NCBI GenBank assembly: GCA_945952225.1
Contig: CAMFHP010000027.1
Coordinates: 1-64,000, forward strand
Direction: 5' to 3'
Origin: an uncultured Myxococcaceae bacterium
GTDB taxonomy: Bacteria; Myxococcota_A; Polyangia; Polyangiales; Ga0077539
DNA: 64,000 nt
Under the pieces are notes generated by a model. That model saw only the letters and a program-made list of their open reading frames with translations. It was not told the origin of the DNA and searched no databases. Position numbers and translations under genes: made by a program. Shown here piece by piece: positions 53,201-61,991 of the stretch. How positions within the stretch are numbered: position 1 is the first letter of the stretch; each line of letters starts with the position of its first letter.

Positions 53201-53411
53201 GAACATCTTCTGGTCGGGCGCGGCGGCGAGCGGTCGCTACTACGTCTGCCCCGAGTCGTACACGAGCGACGTGGCCAACGCGAACTACACCCTCGTGGTG
53301 GTGCGCGACGGCGTCGAGATCCGACGGGTGACCGGCACGCGCGGCGGCCGCACCGACGGCAACACGGCGTGCGGCGCGGGCTTCCCCGGTGTGATCACGC
53401 TGGACCTCTGA
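50256..53411 (+). CDS. giant Cys-rich repeat lipoprotein with DUF2135-like C-terminus
   Basis: 1051 aa. A signal sequence ends in lipobox LHGC (Cys28). An Asp/Gly-rich segment is followed by about 25 Cys-rich modules. The best-conserved are of the form NCGACGRAC...C...GxADCDGNPANGCET, spaced about 45-50 residues from residue 290 to 910. The last 110 residues differ: FTLTWDRAGDMDLHIRPP, LDVDDTSRTGPENIFW and a C-terminal beta-strand resemble the DUF2135/YfaP beta domain. AGGAGG precedes the ATG by 7 nt. The disulfide-rich stalk plus terminal domain suggests a surface protein. Automatic annotation may mislabel such Cys repeats as tryptophan synthase or similar; I see no such enzyme. Confidence 0.85.
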   Translation: MMRRRNSPRARHIPWLGAAVALLALHGCAQTPSSGRALITTDGAVTDTSDPSDARDGAGITVVVGYDGRDGGVIIPIDVPPDTRPARCASNADCVGNPAGTACDVATGACIPACGSNVDCRGNAAGEVCNPATGLCGTTCRTHADCVGAAAGDVCDTSTHTCAPQCNGDIDCVNHPAGAVCDPTLRHCVACSPARDTCPADQHCDPASHVCASGCRADEGCGRATLPDGTPGAQLWCDTSTRTCQECVNDSHCATGQRCSGGVCVQGCLDDTRCGAGQLCCAGACVDIEANTANCGACGNTCGGANAAPACAAGRCGIARCIAPYEDCDGELANGCETNTNVLVNHCGACGNVCPAREHASPVCAAGTCTFQCENGWADCNGDPSDGCETSTETNVLNCGVCGRACALGNANSACRDAICQIDACRPGYADCDGIVANGCEVDTRRDTGACGACGNICPTPPHGSASCVAGACGVTACDEGWADCNGDPADGCEADLRAGATSCGACGSVCSFDHAVPGCASGSCVVAACHQGWADCDMNPTNGCESELARSVAHCGGCGQACVVANGTPTCEAGTCAVASCNAGFADCNGDPSDGCEVDLRSDVSSCGACGRGCALPGGANACVAGACVVSACSAGLGDCDGVTSNGCETSVATSVSHCGACGRACPGVAGGTSACVAGACAIAACSAGLADCDGTVANGCETNLGTSATNCGACGRACPARPNTAGACSAGACTYACLAGFRDCDGDASNGCEVNTLADTSNCGACGTRCTAATGGAATCTAGGCVSTCPASTTLCGGVCRALGSDVNNCGACGRTCTIANGTAGCVAGACTVGTCNAGFADCDGNPANGCETSTLTNASNCGTCGRVCTASSGGTPTCVAGVCAAGCATGTTSCGGACVSLLDDEANCGACGRACGTSQACSNGVCVGQGTLRFTLTWDRAGDMDLHIRPPCGTEIYYGNTSACGGTLDVDDTSRTGPENIFWSGAAASGRYYVCPESYTSDVANANYTLVVVRDGVEIRRVTGTRGGRTDGNTACGAGFPGVITLDL

Positions 53412-53529
53412 GACCGCAATTCGCGCGCTGACGGCGCGACGTGACGCGCGCTCCCTGCGCTTCGACAGACCTCGCGGTCGTGTCGGGCGCAACGGAGCGC
53501 GCGGCGCGTTTCGAACGGCTGCGGGGTGG

Positions 53530-54165
53530 CTACGGAACGGCGTCGGGCTGGCGCTCGGGGCGCGCGGCTTCGAACGCGGGGAGCGCGGCGCACGCGGCCT
53601 CGATGCGCGCGAGCGTCGGGAGCGTGGCGGGGTCGACGCCGAAGCGACGCGCGGCGAACATCTGCGGCACGAGGCACACGTCGGCGAACGACACCTCGTC
53701 GCCCACGAGGAACGCGCCCGCGGTCTCGGTGGCGAGGGCTTCGAGCGCCTGCATCCCGCGACCGATGAAGTGCTTCGTCCACGCGGTGGCGTCGCCCTTG
53801 AGCTCCTCGCGCACGTAGCGCTGCGGTTCGAGGTTCTGGAGCGGCTGGATGCCCGAGTTCACCACCTCGACGAGGGCGCGCGCGCGGGCCCGGAGGTACG
53901 GATCACGGGGCAAGAGCGCGGGCGTGGCGAAGGTCTCGTCGAGCCACTCCACGATCGCGACGGACTGCGTGAGCACGCGCCCGTCGTCGAGTTCGAGCGC
54001 GGGCACCTGCCGCATGGGGTTGCGCGCGCGGTGGGCCTCGCCGTGCTGCTCGCCGCCGTTGGCGATGAGGTTCACGGGCACGTACTCGTAGGCGACTCCC
54101 TTGAGGTTCAGCGCGATGCGCACGCGCCAGCTCGCCGAGCTGCGCCAGTAGTTGTAGAGCTTCAC
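53530..54165 (-). CDS. maiA: maleylacetoacetate isomerase (zeta-class GST)
   Basis: Isomerises maleylacetoacetate to fumarylacetoacetate with glutathione, in tyrosine catabolism. 211 aa. The zeta-class N-terminal motif SSASWRVRIALNLKG starts near residue 8. The GST-N core has NPMRQVPALELDDG and the Ser in TQSVAIVEWL. The C-terminal helix has DVCLVPQ. The start is a GTG that overlaps the stop of the upstream fumarylacetoacetase gene (GTGA), so the two are coupled. Confidence 0.92.
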   Translation of the reverse strand: MKLYNYWRSSASWRVRIALNLKGVAYEYVPVNLIANGGEQHGEAHRARNPMRQVPALELDDGRVLTQSVAIVEWLDETFATPALLPRDPYLRARARALVEVVNSGIQPLQNLEPQRYVREELKGDATAWTKHFIGRGMQALEALATETAGAFLVGDEVSFADVCLVPQMFAARRFGVDPATLPTLARIEAACAALPAFEAARPERQPDAVP

Positions 54166-55139
54166 GCGCCCACCACCCGCTGCGCGATGCGCCCGAAGAC
54201 GCTGCGCCCGTCGGGGTCGAGCATCTCGATCTGCACGGTGTCGCCGACCTTCATGAAGGGCGTGATGGGGCGGCCCGTGTCGAGGGTCTCGAGGGTGCGG
54301 CGCTCTGCGAGGCACGAGATGCCCCGGGCGCGGTCGGCGTTCGAGACCGTGCCCGACCCGAGGATCGTGCCCGCGGTGTACGCGCGCGTCTTCGCGATGT
54401 GCGCGATGAGGTCGAAGAAGCTGAAGTGCATCTCGGGCCCCGCGTCGGGGTCGCCCGCGAGCTCGCCGTTGTAGACCGTGCGCAGCGGCAGGTGCACGCG
54501 CCCGCCGCGCCACGCGGCGCCGAGCTCATCGGGCGTGACGGCGAAGGGCGAGAACGCCGTCGCGGGCTTCGACTGAAAGAACCCGAAGCCCTTCGCGAGC
54601 TCGTCGGGGATGAGATTGCGGAGCGTGACGTCGTTCACGAGCATGAGCAGCCGCACGTGCTTCTCGGCCTCGGCCGCGGTGGTGCCGAGGGGCGTGTCAC
54701 CGAGGATCACCGCGACCTCGCTCTCGAAGTCGAGACCCCACGCGGGGTTCACGAGGGGGATGTCGTCGCACGGCCCGAGGAGCGCGCCCGAGCCGCCCTG
54801 GTACACCAGCGGATCGGTCTCGAGCGTGGGCGGAGGCTCGGCGCCGCGGGCCTTGCGCACGAGGCGAACGTGGTTGAGGTACGCGGAGCCGTCGACCCAC
54901 TCGAAGGCGCGCGGCAGCGGCGGCGCGAGGCGCGCGGGGTCGAGCGCGTGCGAGGGCGCGTGGCCCGCGGCGAGCGCGTCGGAGAGCTCGCGGAGGCGCG
55001 GCGAGAGCGCGTCCCACGCGTCGAGGGCGACCTGGAGCGTGGGCGCGATGGCGGCGGCGTGCGTGTACGTGTCGCCGCGCGGGCCGATGACGATGAGTGC
55101 GCCGTCGCGCGATCCGTCGCGCAGGGTTGCGAGCTTCAT
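54162..55139 (-). CDS. fahA: fumarylacetoacetate hydrolase family protein
   Basis: Hydrolyses fumarylacetoacetate to fumarate and acetoacetate, the last step of tyrosine breakdown, given its coupling to a zeta-GST isomerase. 325 aa. It has the family signatures: LDFESEVAVILG near residue 132 with the metal acid residues, LMLVNDVTLRN near 159, KPATAFSPFAV near 185 and GTILGSGTVSNAD near 256. The first Met lies 88 bp from the divergent sensor-like gene, so they share promoter DNA. Confidence 0.92.
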   Translation of the reverse strand: MKLATLRDGSRDGALIVIGPRGDTYTHAAAIAPTLQVALDAWDALSPRLRELSDALAAGHAPSHALDPARLAPPLPRAFEWVDGSAYLNHVRLVRKARGAEPPPTLETDPLVYQGGSGALLGPCDDIPLVNPAWGLDFESEVAVILGDTPLGTTAAEAEKHVRLLMLVNDVTLRNLIPDELAKGFGFFQSKPATAFSPFAVTPDELGAAWRGGRVHLPLRTVYNGELAGDPDAGPEMHFSFFDLIAHIAKTRAYTAGTILGSGTVSNADRARGISCLAERRTLETLDTGRPITPFMKVGDTVQIEMLDPDGRSVFGRIAQRVVGA

Positions 55140-55227
55140 GGCTGCGGGTCCCTCTTTCTGCGTGGTGGTGTGAGACTCGCGGCGCGTACCATGCCGCCGC
55201 CGCCCGTTACAAGGGCGCGGAGTTGCG

Positions 55228-56817
55228 TTGAAAATCCCGCTCTACGTCAAGCTGATGGTGAGCTACCTGCTCGTCGTCGGGCTCGTGCTGCTGCCCTCGG
55301 TGGTCTACGTCCGGCTGCTCCTCACGCGCGACCAGCACGCCCGCGCGCGCGCCGACATGGAGACCGAGCTCGCGGGCCTCTGCGACCGCCTCGGCGACGC
55401 GACGCCCTCGCAGCTCGCGGCGCGCACGGAGATGCTCCTCGCGGCGCTCCCCACGCGGCTCACGGTGATCGACGCCACGGGGCGCGTGCTCGGTGACTCG
55501 CTGCGACCCTCGGGCGCGATGGAGAACCACGGCGACCGCCCCGAGGTGCGCGCGGCGCTCCGTGACGGCGCGGGGAGCGACCTTCGACGCAGCCGCACGA
55601 CGGGCCAGATGACGCTCTACGTGGCGATGCGATTTCCCCGTGCGGGCGCGGCCCGCGGTGTGGCGCGCCTCTCGCGGCCCGAGGCCGTGGTGAACACCGC
55701 GCGCGACCAGGTGACCGACGTGCTGGGCAAGGCCTCGGCGGTGGCGCTCTCGGTGGCGGTGCTCCTGAGTCTCGTGGCGGCGCTCGCGGCGTCGCGGCCG
55801 TTGCGTCGCATCGCGCAGGGCGCGCGCGCCTTCGCCGATGGAGACTTCGGCGCGCCCATCGAGGCCGACACGGGCGACGAGATCGGCGAGGTGGCCGAGG
55901 CGCTCGCGGCGCTGGCCTCGCAGCTCCGTTCGAAGCTCGTGACCTCGGGCGCCGACCGCGCGACGTTGCAGGCGCTGCTCGATGACCTGCCCGTGGGCGT
56001 GGTGCTCTACGACGAGCGGCGTCACCCGGTGGCGGTGAACGGCGCGGCGCGCGCGCTGTGTGACCTCGCGCCCTACGCCGAGGCCGAGCGCGGCGCGGAG
56101 ATTCCGAAGCTCGACGGACAGCGCGCGGCGGTGGAGCGGGCGCTGCGTGAGGGCTTCACCGTCGAGGCGCCGCTGCGCCTCCCGTGGCGCGCGGAGGCCG
56201 AGCTCGTGGCGCGCTGGGTGGTGGTGTTCGCGAACGATGGCGCGCGTCTCCCGGCGCTGGTGGTGATCGACCGCGCGCCGCAGCGGACCGTGTCGCGGCT
56301 GCGAGAGACGGTGCGCGCGCTGCGTGAGGTGTTGTCGTCGGTGCCTGCGTCGTCGCTGGGCCCGGAGCGCGCCGCGGAGGTGACCCGCGCGTGCCTCGCG
56401 GCCGACGAGGCGCTCCCGCCGCCCGACGTGGAGCCCGACGCGGTGGAGCCCGTCGCCGTGCGCGCCCTCTTCGACCGTGCGAGCGCGGACCTCGACGCCC
56501 TCGCGACGCTGGCGGGCGCGCGCTTCGAACTGCTCGCGGGCGACGTCGACGTGTCGGTGGCCGAGGCCGACGGACGCGGTCGACGCGCGCTTCGATCGCT
56601 CATGCGATGGGCACTCGATGATCCGCGGCGCGCGGGGGTGGTCACCGTGAGCGCCGCCGTGCAGGAGCGCCACGTGCGTCTCTCGGTGCTCGCCTCGCGG
56701 GCCGTGGTCGACGCGGTGCCCGACGTGGGCGCGCTGGTGCGTCCGTTGGCGGGTGACGCGGGCGTGGCGGCGAGCGACGAGGGCGTCGACTGCTGGCTGC
56801 TGCTCCCGAGGGCGTGA
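55228..56817 (+). CDS. PhoR-like membrane protein lacking a kinase signature
   Basis: 529 aa. TM1 (about 8-28), a periplasmic sensor segment (about 30-170), TM2 (about 172-190), a HAMP domain (SRPLRRIAQGARAFADGDF near 192), and a PAS-like segment (LLDDLPVGVVLYDERRHPVAVN near 250) are in the order of PhoR-type histidine kinases. No H-box (HDLRTP type) or ATPase N/G boxes are visible in the C-terminal 180 residues, which instead carry a degenerate helical segment (SRLRETVRALREVLSS) and an alpha/beta tail. It is therefore likely a pseudokinase or truncated sensor. The start is a TTG at 55228 with GGAG upstream. Its stop overlaps the start of the next gene. Confidence 0.82.
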   Translation: MKIPLYVKLMVSYLLVVGLVLLPSVVYVRLLLTRDQHARARADMETELAGLCDRLGDATPSQLAARTEMLLAALPTRLTVIDATGRVLGDSLRPSGAMENHGDRPEVRAALRDGAGSDLRRSRTTGQMTLYVAMRFPRAGAARGVARLSRPEAVVNTARDQVTDVLGKASAVALSVAVLLSLVAALAASRPLRRIAQGARAFADGDFGAPIEADTGDEIGEVAEALAALASQLRSKLVTSGADRATLQALLDDLPVGVVLYDERRHPVAVNGAARALCDLAPYAEAERGAEIPKLDGQRAAVERALREGFTVEAPLRLPWRAEAELVARWVVVFANDGARLPALVVIDRAPQRTVSRLRETVRALREVLSSVPASSLGPERAAEVTRACLAADEALPPPDVEPDAVEPVAVRALFDRASADLDALATLAGARFELLAGDVDVSVAEADGRGRRALRSLMRWALDDPRRAGVVTVSAAVQERHVRLSVLASRAVVDAVPDVGALVRPLAGDAGVAASDEGVDCWLLLPRA

Positions 56818-58562
56818 CGGTGGCGACGCGCGCGAAGACTCCGCGAGACCCGACGACGGCGCGTTCGCGGCGCGCGGGCGAGGGGCTCTCGCTCCAGGCC
56901 GAGGTGCACGACCGCCACCAGCTCGAGCTGCGCTTCAACTACGCGCTCGGGGAGCAGAGCGACGCGCGCTACCTCGTCGACGCGTACTTCTTCGTGCCGC
57001 GCAACGTGGGGCTCGGCCGCGCGAACTACTCCCGCGAGCAGTTCTACGCGGACTTCACCGCGCTCATGCGCGTCGACGCTGCGCCGCTTCCCCTCGACGC
57101 GCTCGCCGACGAGGGCAACCCCGCGTCTCCGCTCTCGCGCTGCGCTGCGCTCCTCGCGGTGCTGCGCACGTCGCCGCGGCCGCCGCAGACGCGGCCGTTG
57201 AGCGTGCACGCGCGGCTCTACGCGAACCTCTACGTGGCGGGCGTGCGGGCCGAGTGCCGTCGGCTGGAGAAGCTCCTCGCGCGGTACGAGCGCGCGCCGG
57301 GCGAGAGCGCGACGGAGAGCCATCCGGGCGTTCCGCGCGCGCCGTCGATGCGCGTGACCGACCCCGACGGGGCCTTCGAGCGCGACGTCTCCGCGGCCCT
57401 GGAGCGCATGCGCGACGCGCTGCGGGCGTGGCGCTCGATGCGCGGCGCCCTGTGGCCCTACGAGCGCGTGTGTCACCACGGCGTGGCCGAGGCCATGCGC
57501 GCGGCCGACGAGTACATGAGCCTCGCGCTGGAGGAGCGCCTCGCGCAGTTCGCGGCGACGGTGGGCGAGCACGCGCGTCGCTACGACGGCAGCGGCTTCG
57601 TGGCGCGGGTGCGGGCGCGGCTCGTGGCGCTCGTGCGCGACGAGGCGACGACGCGGGCGAAGTACGGCTACCTCACGCGCAGCGGCGCGTCGGTCGAGAT
57701 CGACGCCGAGTCGGCGGACCCGGCGGCGCGCGAGGGCGTCGACCCGGGGGAGTACTTCACCTACCGCGCGTCGCTCTTGAAGAAGAGCGTGCAGCAGGCG
57801 CTCTACCTCAACGTGCGCGCGTCGCGCGAAGACATGTTCGTGCGCAACGCCGTCGGCGCGGTGGCGGCGGCGCTGGCGGCGATCTGGGCGCTCGCGACGC
57901 AGGTGCCCGCGTACGTGGTGAACCTCCCGACCACGACGAAGGCGCTGTTCTTCACCGGCGCCGTGCTCGCCTACGTGATGAAGGACCGCATCAAGGCCCT
58001 CACGAGCGAGGCCCTCTTGAAGCGCGCGCGCACCTACGACCACGCGCATCGGGTGTACGGCGAGCACCTGCCCGACGCGGGCCTCGGAGACTTCGAAGCG
58101 CGCAGCGCCGAGGCCGTGCGCTTCGTGTCGAGCGACGAGGTGCCCGCGGAGGTTCGCGCCGTGCGCCTGGAGCGTCGCACCGTGCGCCAGGCCGAGGTGG
58201 CGACCGAAGAGGTGATCCACTATCGCAAGCGCCTCGACGTGGGCGGTCGCGACGAGCGGCGCGGGCTGCCCGAGGGCTATCGCATCCGAGACATTCTCCG
58301 CATCAACGTGCGGCACTTTCTCGTGCGCCTCGATGATCCGATCGACCTCGTGGATTGCTACGACACGTCGCGCGGGGCCTTCGTGCGCGCCGAGCTCCCG
58401 AAGGTGTACCGGGTGAACGTGGTGGTGCGCGTGCGGCGCGAGCGCGCGGGAGAGCCCACGCACGAGCGCTACGCCCACCTGCGCCTGGTGCTCAACAAAG
58501 ACGGCATCGTGCGCGCCGAACAGGTGCACGCCGACGGCGTCGCCATCACGCGCAAGGGGTAG
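56814..58562 (+). CDS. uncharacterised membrane protein, coupled to the PhoR-like protein
   Basis: 582 aa, product not recognised. It has long charged soluble stretches and one hairpin of two membrane helices (about 343-365 and 372-388) in the middle. After it, a cytoplasmic or periplasmic half contains LKRARTYDHAHRVYGEHLP and a beta-rich end (YRIRDILRINVRHFLVRLDDP). The start is a GTG sharing its bases with the stop of the PhoR-like gene (GTGA). The pair probably functions as a unit. Confidence 0.7.
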   Translation: MTVATRAKTPRDPTTARSRRAGEGLSLQAEVHDRHQLELRFNYALGEQSDARYLVDAYFFVPRNVGLGRANYSREQFYADFTALMRVDAAPLPLDALADEGNPASPLSRCAALLAVLRTSPRPPQTRPLSVHARLYANLYVAGVRAECRRLEKLLARYERAPGESATESHPGVPRAPSMRVTDPDGAFERDVSAALERMRDALRAWRSMRGALWPYERVCHHGVAEAMRAADEYMSLALEERLAQFAATVGEHARRYDGSGFVARVRARLVALVRDEATTRAKYGYLTRSGASVEIDAESADPAAREGVDPGEYFTYRASLLKKSVQQALYLNVRASREDMFVRNAVGAVAAALAAIWALATQVPAYVVNLPTTTKALFFTGAVLAYVMKDRIKALTSEALLKRARTYDHAHRVYGEHLPDAGLGDFEARSAEAVRFVSSDEVPAEVRAVRLERRTVRQAEVATEEVIHYRKRLDVGGRDERRGLPEGYRIRDILRINVRHFLVRLDDPIDLVDCYDTSRGAFVRAELPKVYRVNVVVRVRRERAGEPTHERYAHLRLVLNKDGIVRAEQVHADGVAITRKG

Positions 58563-58634
58563 GTCGGAGCTCAGAGGGAGGAGGCGCGCTGTGGGGCCGT
58601 CGGGGCCGCGCCGCAGCGCGCGAGGGGGGCGCGT

Positions 58635-61600
58635 TCAGCGAACGGTGTACACCACGGTGTAGCCCATGCCCGTGCCGCCGGTGCGCTCGTCGACGAGCAC
58701 GGCGTTGAGGCCGCGGGGCGCGACCACGTTGTTGAGGCGCGAGCCGTAGGCGGCCGTGTCGGCGCCGGTGCCCGTGCCCGTGCAGTTGGTGCCGCCCATG
58801 GAGCCGCCGTCGTCGTTGCACGCGACCTCGGCGCCGGTCTGGGCGCTGCGGAGGTACATCGACGGGTCGTAGTTCGTGGTGCCGATGCGGCGGGTGTAGG
58901 TGGCGCTCACGCCGCCGATGCTGTCGCTGCGGCAGAGGCTGAAGAACTGCGGCTGCGCACCGCAGGTGACGAACCAGCGGGCGTCTTCACCCGACGCGGT
59001 GCCGCCGCAGGTGGCGCTGGTGTTCGCGCTGGTGCCCACGAGCGTGGTGGCCTGCGAGCCCGAGCCGGTGATCGCCAGGTCGTAGAAGTAGGAGCCCACG
59101 GTGCGCGGGAGGTGCTGCACGTGGAGGGTGAACGCGCCGGTGCTCGTCGTGTTGAAGCCCGAGACGTTGATGTAGTAGGTGCCCGCGGTGAGGAGCACCG
59201 CGAAGCGCGACTGCGTGGTGGTGGTGAAGCCGCCGGTGGTGCAGCCCGAGTCGTCGTTGCAGGTGTTGGCCACGGTGGCGCCGAGGCTGTTCACGAGCGA
59301 GAGGCGCGTGTCGAAGGTCGAGCCCGCGGTGTCGGCGTAGAGCACTTCCGACTGCGTGAGCACGACGCGGTACCACACGTTGGGAATGCCCGCGCCGCCG
59401 CAGTCCGTCGGGCCGTCGGCCGTGGCGCCCACGGTGGTGCCGGTGACGGTGGTCTCGGCGGTGCCGAGGGTGACGAGCGTGGCGCTCGCGCGGTCGTTGT
59501 TCGCCGGGCGGCAGGTGCTCGCCTGGCAGGTCGTGCCGGTGCCGCACACGCGGCCGCAGGCGCCGCAGTTGGTGTTGCTCGACGTGAGGTCGATGCAGGT
59601 CGAGCCGCAGGCCGTCTGGCCCGCGGGGCACGCGCAACGGCCCGACGCGCAGGTGCTACCCGTGGGGCACACGGTGCCGCAGGTGCCGCAGTTGGCGGCG
59701 TCACTCTGGAGGTTCACGCAGGCCGAGCCGCAGAGGTTCTGACCCGTCGCGCACGCGCAGGCGCCGGCGGTGCAGGTCTGGGCGGCGGGGCACACGTTGC
59801 CGCAGCGTCCGCAGTTGTTGCGGTCGGTGGTGGCGGTCACGCAGGTGGTGCCGCAGAGGAGCTGGCCCGTGGGGCAGCCGCAGCGACCCGCGGTGCACAC
59901 CTGGCCCGTGCCGCAGGCGTTGCCGCAGGCGCCGCAGTTGGTCGCGCTGGTCTGGAGGTCGACGCAGCCCGCGCCGCAGAGGGTCTGGCCCGTCGTGCAG
60001 GTGCCGAAGCGCAGCGAGAGCGTGTACGCGCCGGCCGCGGCGGCGTTGTAGCCGTCGACGTAGATCGTGTGCAGGCCCGCGCCCGCCGCGAGGGTGCTGG
60101 TGACCGTCGACTGCGTGCTGCACGCGTCGTCGTTGCAGGCCGCGAGGGGCGTGCGGGCGGCCGAGCGCTGCTCGACGACCGTGTCCCAGGTGGCGCCGCC
60201 GCAGGTGCTGGCGGTGAGCTGCGTGGCCGTGAAGCTCGGGCACGTGGCGAACCAGTACGAGACCTCGGGGCCGGGGGCCGCCGTGCAGCTCTGCGTGAGC
60301 ACGCCGGTGCCCGACGTGGTGCCCATGAGGGTCTGCGTGCCGGTGAGCGTCGTGAGCTGCGTGACCGCGCCGCTGCCGATGGGCAGGTGCTGGAAGCGCA
60401 GCGTGAACGGACCCGTCGTCGAGTAGCCGCCGACGACGAGGTAGTACGTGCCCGGGTCGAGCACGCGCACGAGCTGGCTCTGAAGCACGGTGCACGAGTC
60501 GTCGGTGCAGGTGCCCGCGACGGTGCCCGTGCCCGTCGAGGGCGCGAAGGCGAGCACGGTGTCGTAGGTCGTGCCGAAGGTGTCGGCGTACACGACCTCA
60601 CGCGCGGTGAGCGTGAAGCGGTAGTACACGTCGCCGCCGGTGCCGCACATCGCGTTGTTCGCCGAGCCCGCGGTCGAGCCCGTGAGCGTCTGCGAGGGCG
60701 ACGCGAGGTTCAGCACCACGGCGCCCGCGGGGAGGTCGTTGGCCGGCGCCGTCGCGCGGCAGGTGCCCGTGATGCAGTTCTGGCCCGTGGGGCAGGCCGT
60801 TCCACACGCGCCGCAGTTGCGCGTGTCGGTCTGCGTGTCGATGCACGTGCCCGAGCAGAGCGTCTGGCCCGTGGGGCACGCGCAGGTGCCCGCGGCGCAC
60901 GACTGGCCGGCCGCACACGCGTTGCCGCAGCGTCCGCAGTTCGCGGTGTTCGTCGCGGTGTTCACGCAGGTGTCGCCGCAGAGCGTCTCGCCGGTCGCGC
61001 ACGAGCGCTGGCAGCGACCCATCACGCACGACTGACCCGTCGCACAGGCGTTGCCGCAGGCGCCGCAGTTCGTGGCGCTCGTGGCCGTGTCGACGCAGGT
61101 CGAGCCGCAGGCCGTCTGGCCCGTGGGGCACACGAGCTGACAGGCACCGGCCACGCACGAGAGGCCCATCGCGCAGGCGTTGCCACAGGCGCCGCAGTTG
61201 TTCGCGTCGGTCTGGAGGTTGACGCAGCTCCGCGAGCCCGAGGCCGCGGTGCACACGGTCTGCGGCGCGGTGCACACGAGGTTGCACACGCCCGACACGC
61301 ACATCTGACCCGAAGGACAGACGGTGCCGCAGCCGCCGCAGTTGTTCACGTCGGTCTGCGGATCGGTGCAGGTGCCCATGGTTCCGCAGCGGAGCTCGCC
61401 GGTGCGACAGGGCGTGACGCAGGTGCCGCCGCGACACTCGGTGCCCGCGCTGCACGCGTTGCCACACGCGCCGCAGTTCGCGTTGCTGGTGTTCGTGTCG
61501 ACGCAGGCCGCGCCGCACACGGTCTCGCCCGTCGCGCACGTGAGCATGTCGCTCGCGACGTCGGCGGGGCCGCCGTCCATCGCGGCGTCGAGGCCGCCGT

Positions 61601-61991
61601 CGCTCACGGTCGCATCGCTGCCCGTGTCGGTCGGGGTGACGGCGTCGTCGCCGGTGTCGGTCGGGGTGACGGCGTCGTCGCCCGCATCGGCCGGGGTGAC
61701 CGCATCGTCGCCGGTGTCGGTCGGGGTGACGGCGTCGTCGCCCGCGTCGTCGCCTGCATCGGCGGCGGCGTCATCGCCTGCATCGTCGGGCGTGCCGTTG
61801 TCGACGGCGCTGTCACGGCGGCCCGAGTCGGGCGTGCCGTTGTCGACGGCGACGTCTTCGCCGACGTCTTCGGCGACATCCTTCGTGGTGGCGGCGTCGT
61901 CGGTGGGGGTGCCGCCGGCGGGCGGGTCGCTGCTGCATGCGGCCAGTGCCAGCGCGGGCACGAGCCACAGCATCCTCTGTCGTTTGGTCAC
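58635..61991 (-). CDS. giant Cys-rich lipoprotein with PPC-like domains
   Basis: About 1118 aa. Signal sequence with lipobox LAAC (Cys19). An Asp/Ala/Pro/Thr-rich linker (about 20-155) contains four perfect-phase GDDAVTPTDT repeats. Cys modules of the form CPTGQTLCGTTCVDTxTDxxNCGxCGxxC follow, in two blocks. Between and after them are four beta domains resembling pre-peptidase C-terminal (PPC) domains (each opening APANDLP, ANNDRASAT or similar and containing YYLVVGGY or YYINVSGF). The start is a GTG at 61991 with GGAG 9 nt upstream. It appears to be a secreted or surface-anchored scaffold; no enzyme domain is seen. Confidence 0.85.
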   Translation of the reverse strand: MTKRQRMLWLVPALALAACSSDPPAGGTPTDDAATTKDVAEDVGEDVAVDNGTPDSGRRDSAVDNGTPDDAGDDAAADAGDDAGDDAVTPTDTGDDAVTPADAGDDAVTPTDTGDDAVTPTDTGSDATVSDGGLDAAMDGGPADVASDMLTCATGETVCGAACVDTNTSNANCGACGNACSAGTECRGGTCVTPCRTGELRCGTMGTCTDPQTDVNNCGGCGTVCPSGQMCVSGVCNLVCTAPQTVCTAASGSRSCVNLQTDANNCGACGNACAMGLSCVAGACQLVCPTGQTACGSTCVDTATSATNCGACGNACATGQSCVMGRCQRSCATGETLCGDTCVNTATNTANCGRCGNACAAGQSCAAGTCACPTGQTLCSGTCIDTQTDTRNCGACGTACPTGQNCITGTCRATAPANDLPAGAVVLNLASPSQTLTGSTAGSANNAMCGTGGDVYYRFTLTAREVVYADTFGTTYDTVLAFAPSTGTGTVAGTCTDDSCTVLQSQLVRVLDPGTYYLVVGGYSTTGPFTLRFQHLPIGSGAVTQLTTLTGTQTLMGTTSGTGVLTQSCTAAPGPEVSYWFATCPSFTATQLTASTCGGATWDTVVEQRSAARTPLAACNDDACSTQSTVTSTLAAGAGLHTIYVDGYNAAAAGAYTLSLRFGTCTTGQTLCGAGCVDLQTSATNCGACGNACGTGQVCTAGRCGCPTGQLLCGTTCVTATTDRNNCGRCGNVCPAAQTCTAGACACATGQNLCGSACVNLQSDAANCGTCGTVCPTGSTCASGRCACPAGQTACGSTCIDLTSSNTNCGACGRVCGTGTTCQASTCRPANNDRASATLVTLGTAETTVTGTTVGATADGPTDCGGAGIPNVWYRVVLTQSEVLYADTAGSTFDTRLSLVNSLGATVANTCNDDSGCTTGGFTTTTQSRFAVLLTAGTYYINVSGFNTTSTGAFTLHVQHLPRTVGSYFYDLAITGSGSQATTLVGTSANTSATCGGTASGEDARWFVTCGAQPQFFSLCRSDSIGGVSATYTRRIGTTNYDPSMYLRSAQTGAEVACNDDGGSMGGTNCTGTGTGADTAAYGSRLNNVVAPRGLNAVLVDERTGGTGMGYTVVYTVR
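61621..61740. repeat. 30-bp tandem repeat inside the Asp-rich linker
   Basis: Four consecutive 30-bp units (61621, 61651, 61681, 61711), encoding the 10-residue repeat of the lipoprotein linker. The third unit is the most diverged. Confidence 0.85.

Noticed and set aside
50241-53492. 1083-codon minus-strand frame opposite the Cys-rich lipoprotein
   Set aside because: Repetitive Ala/Arg/His/Val ghost of the Cys-module repeats. The plus-strand gene has a signal peptide, lipobox and a strong ribosome-binding site.
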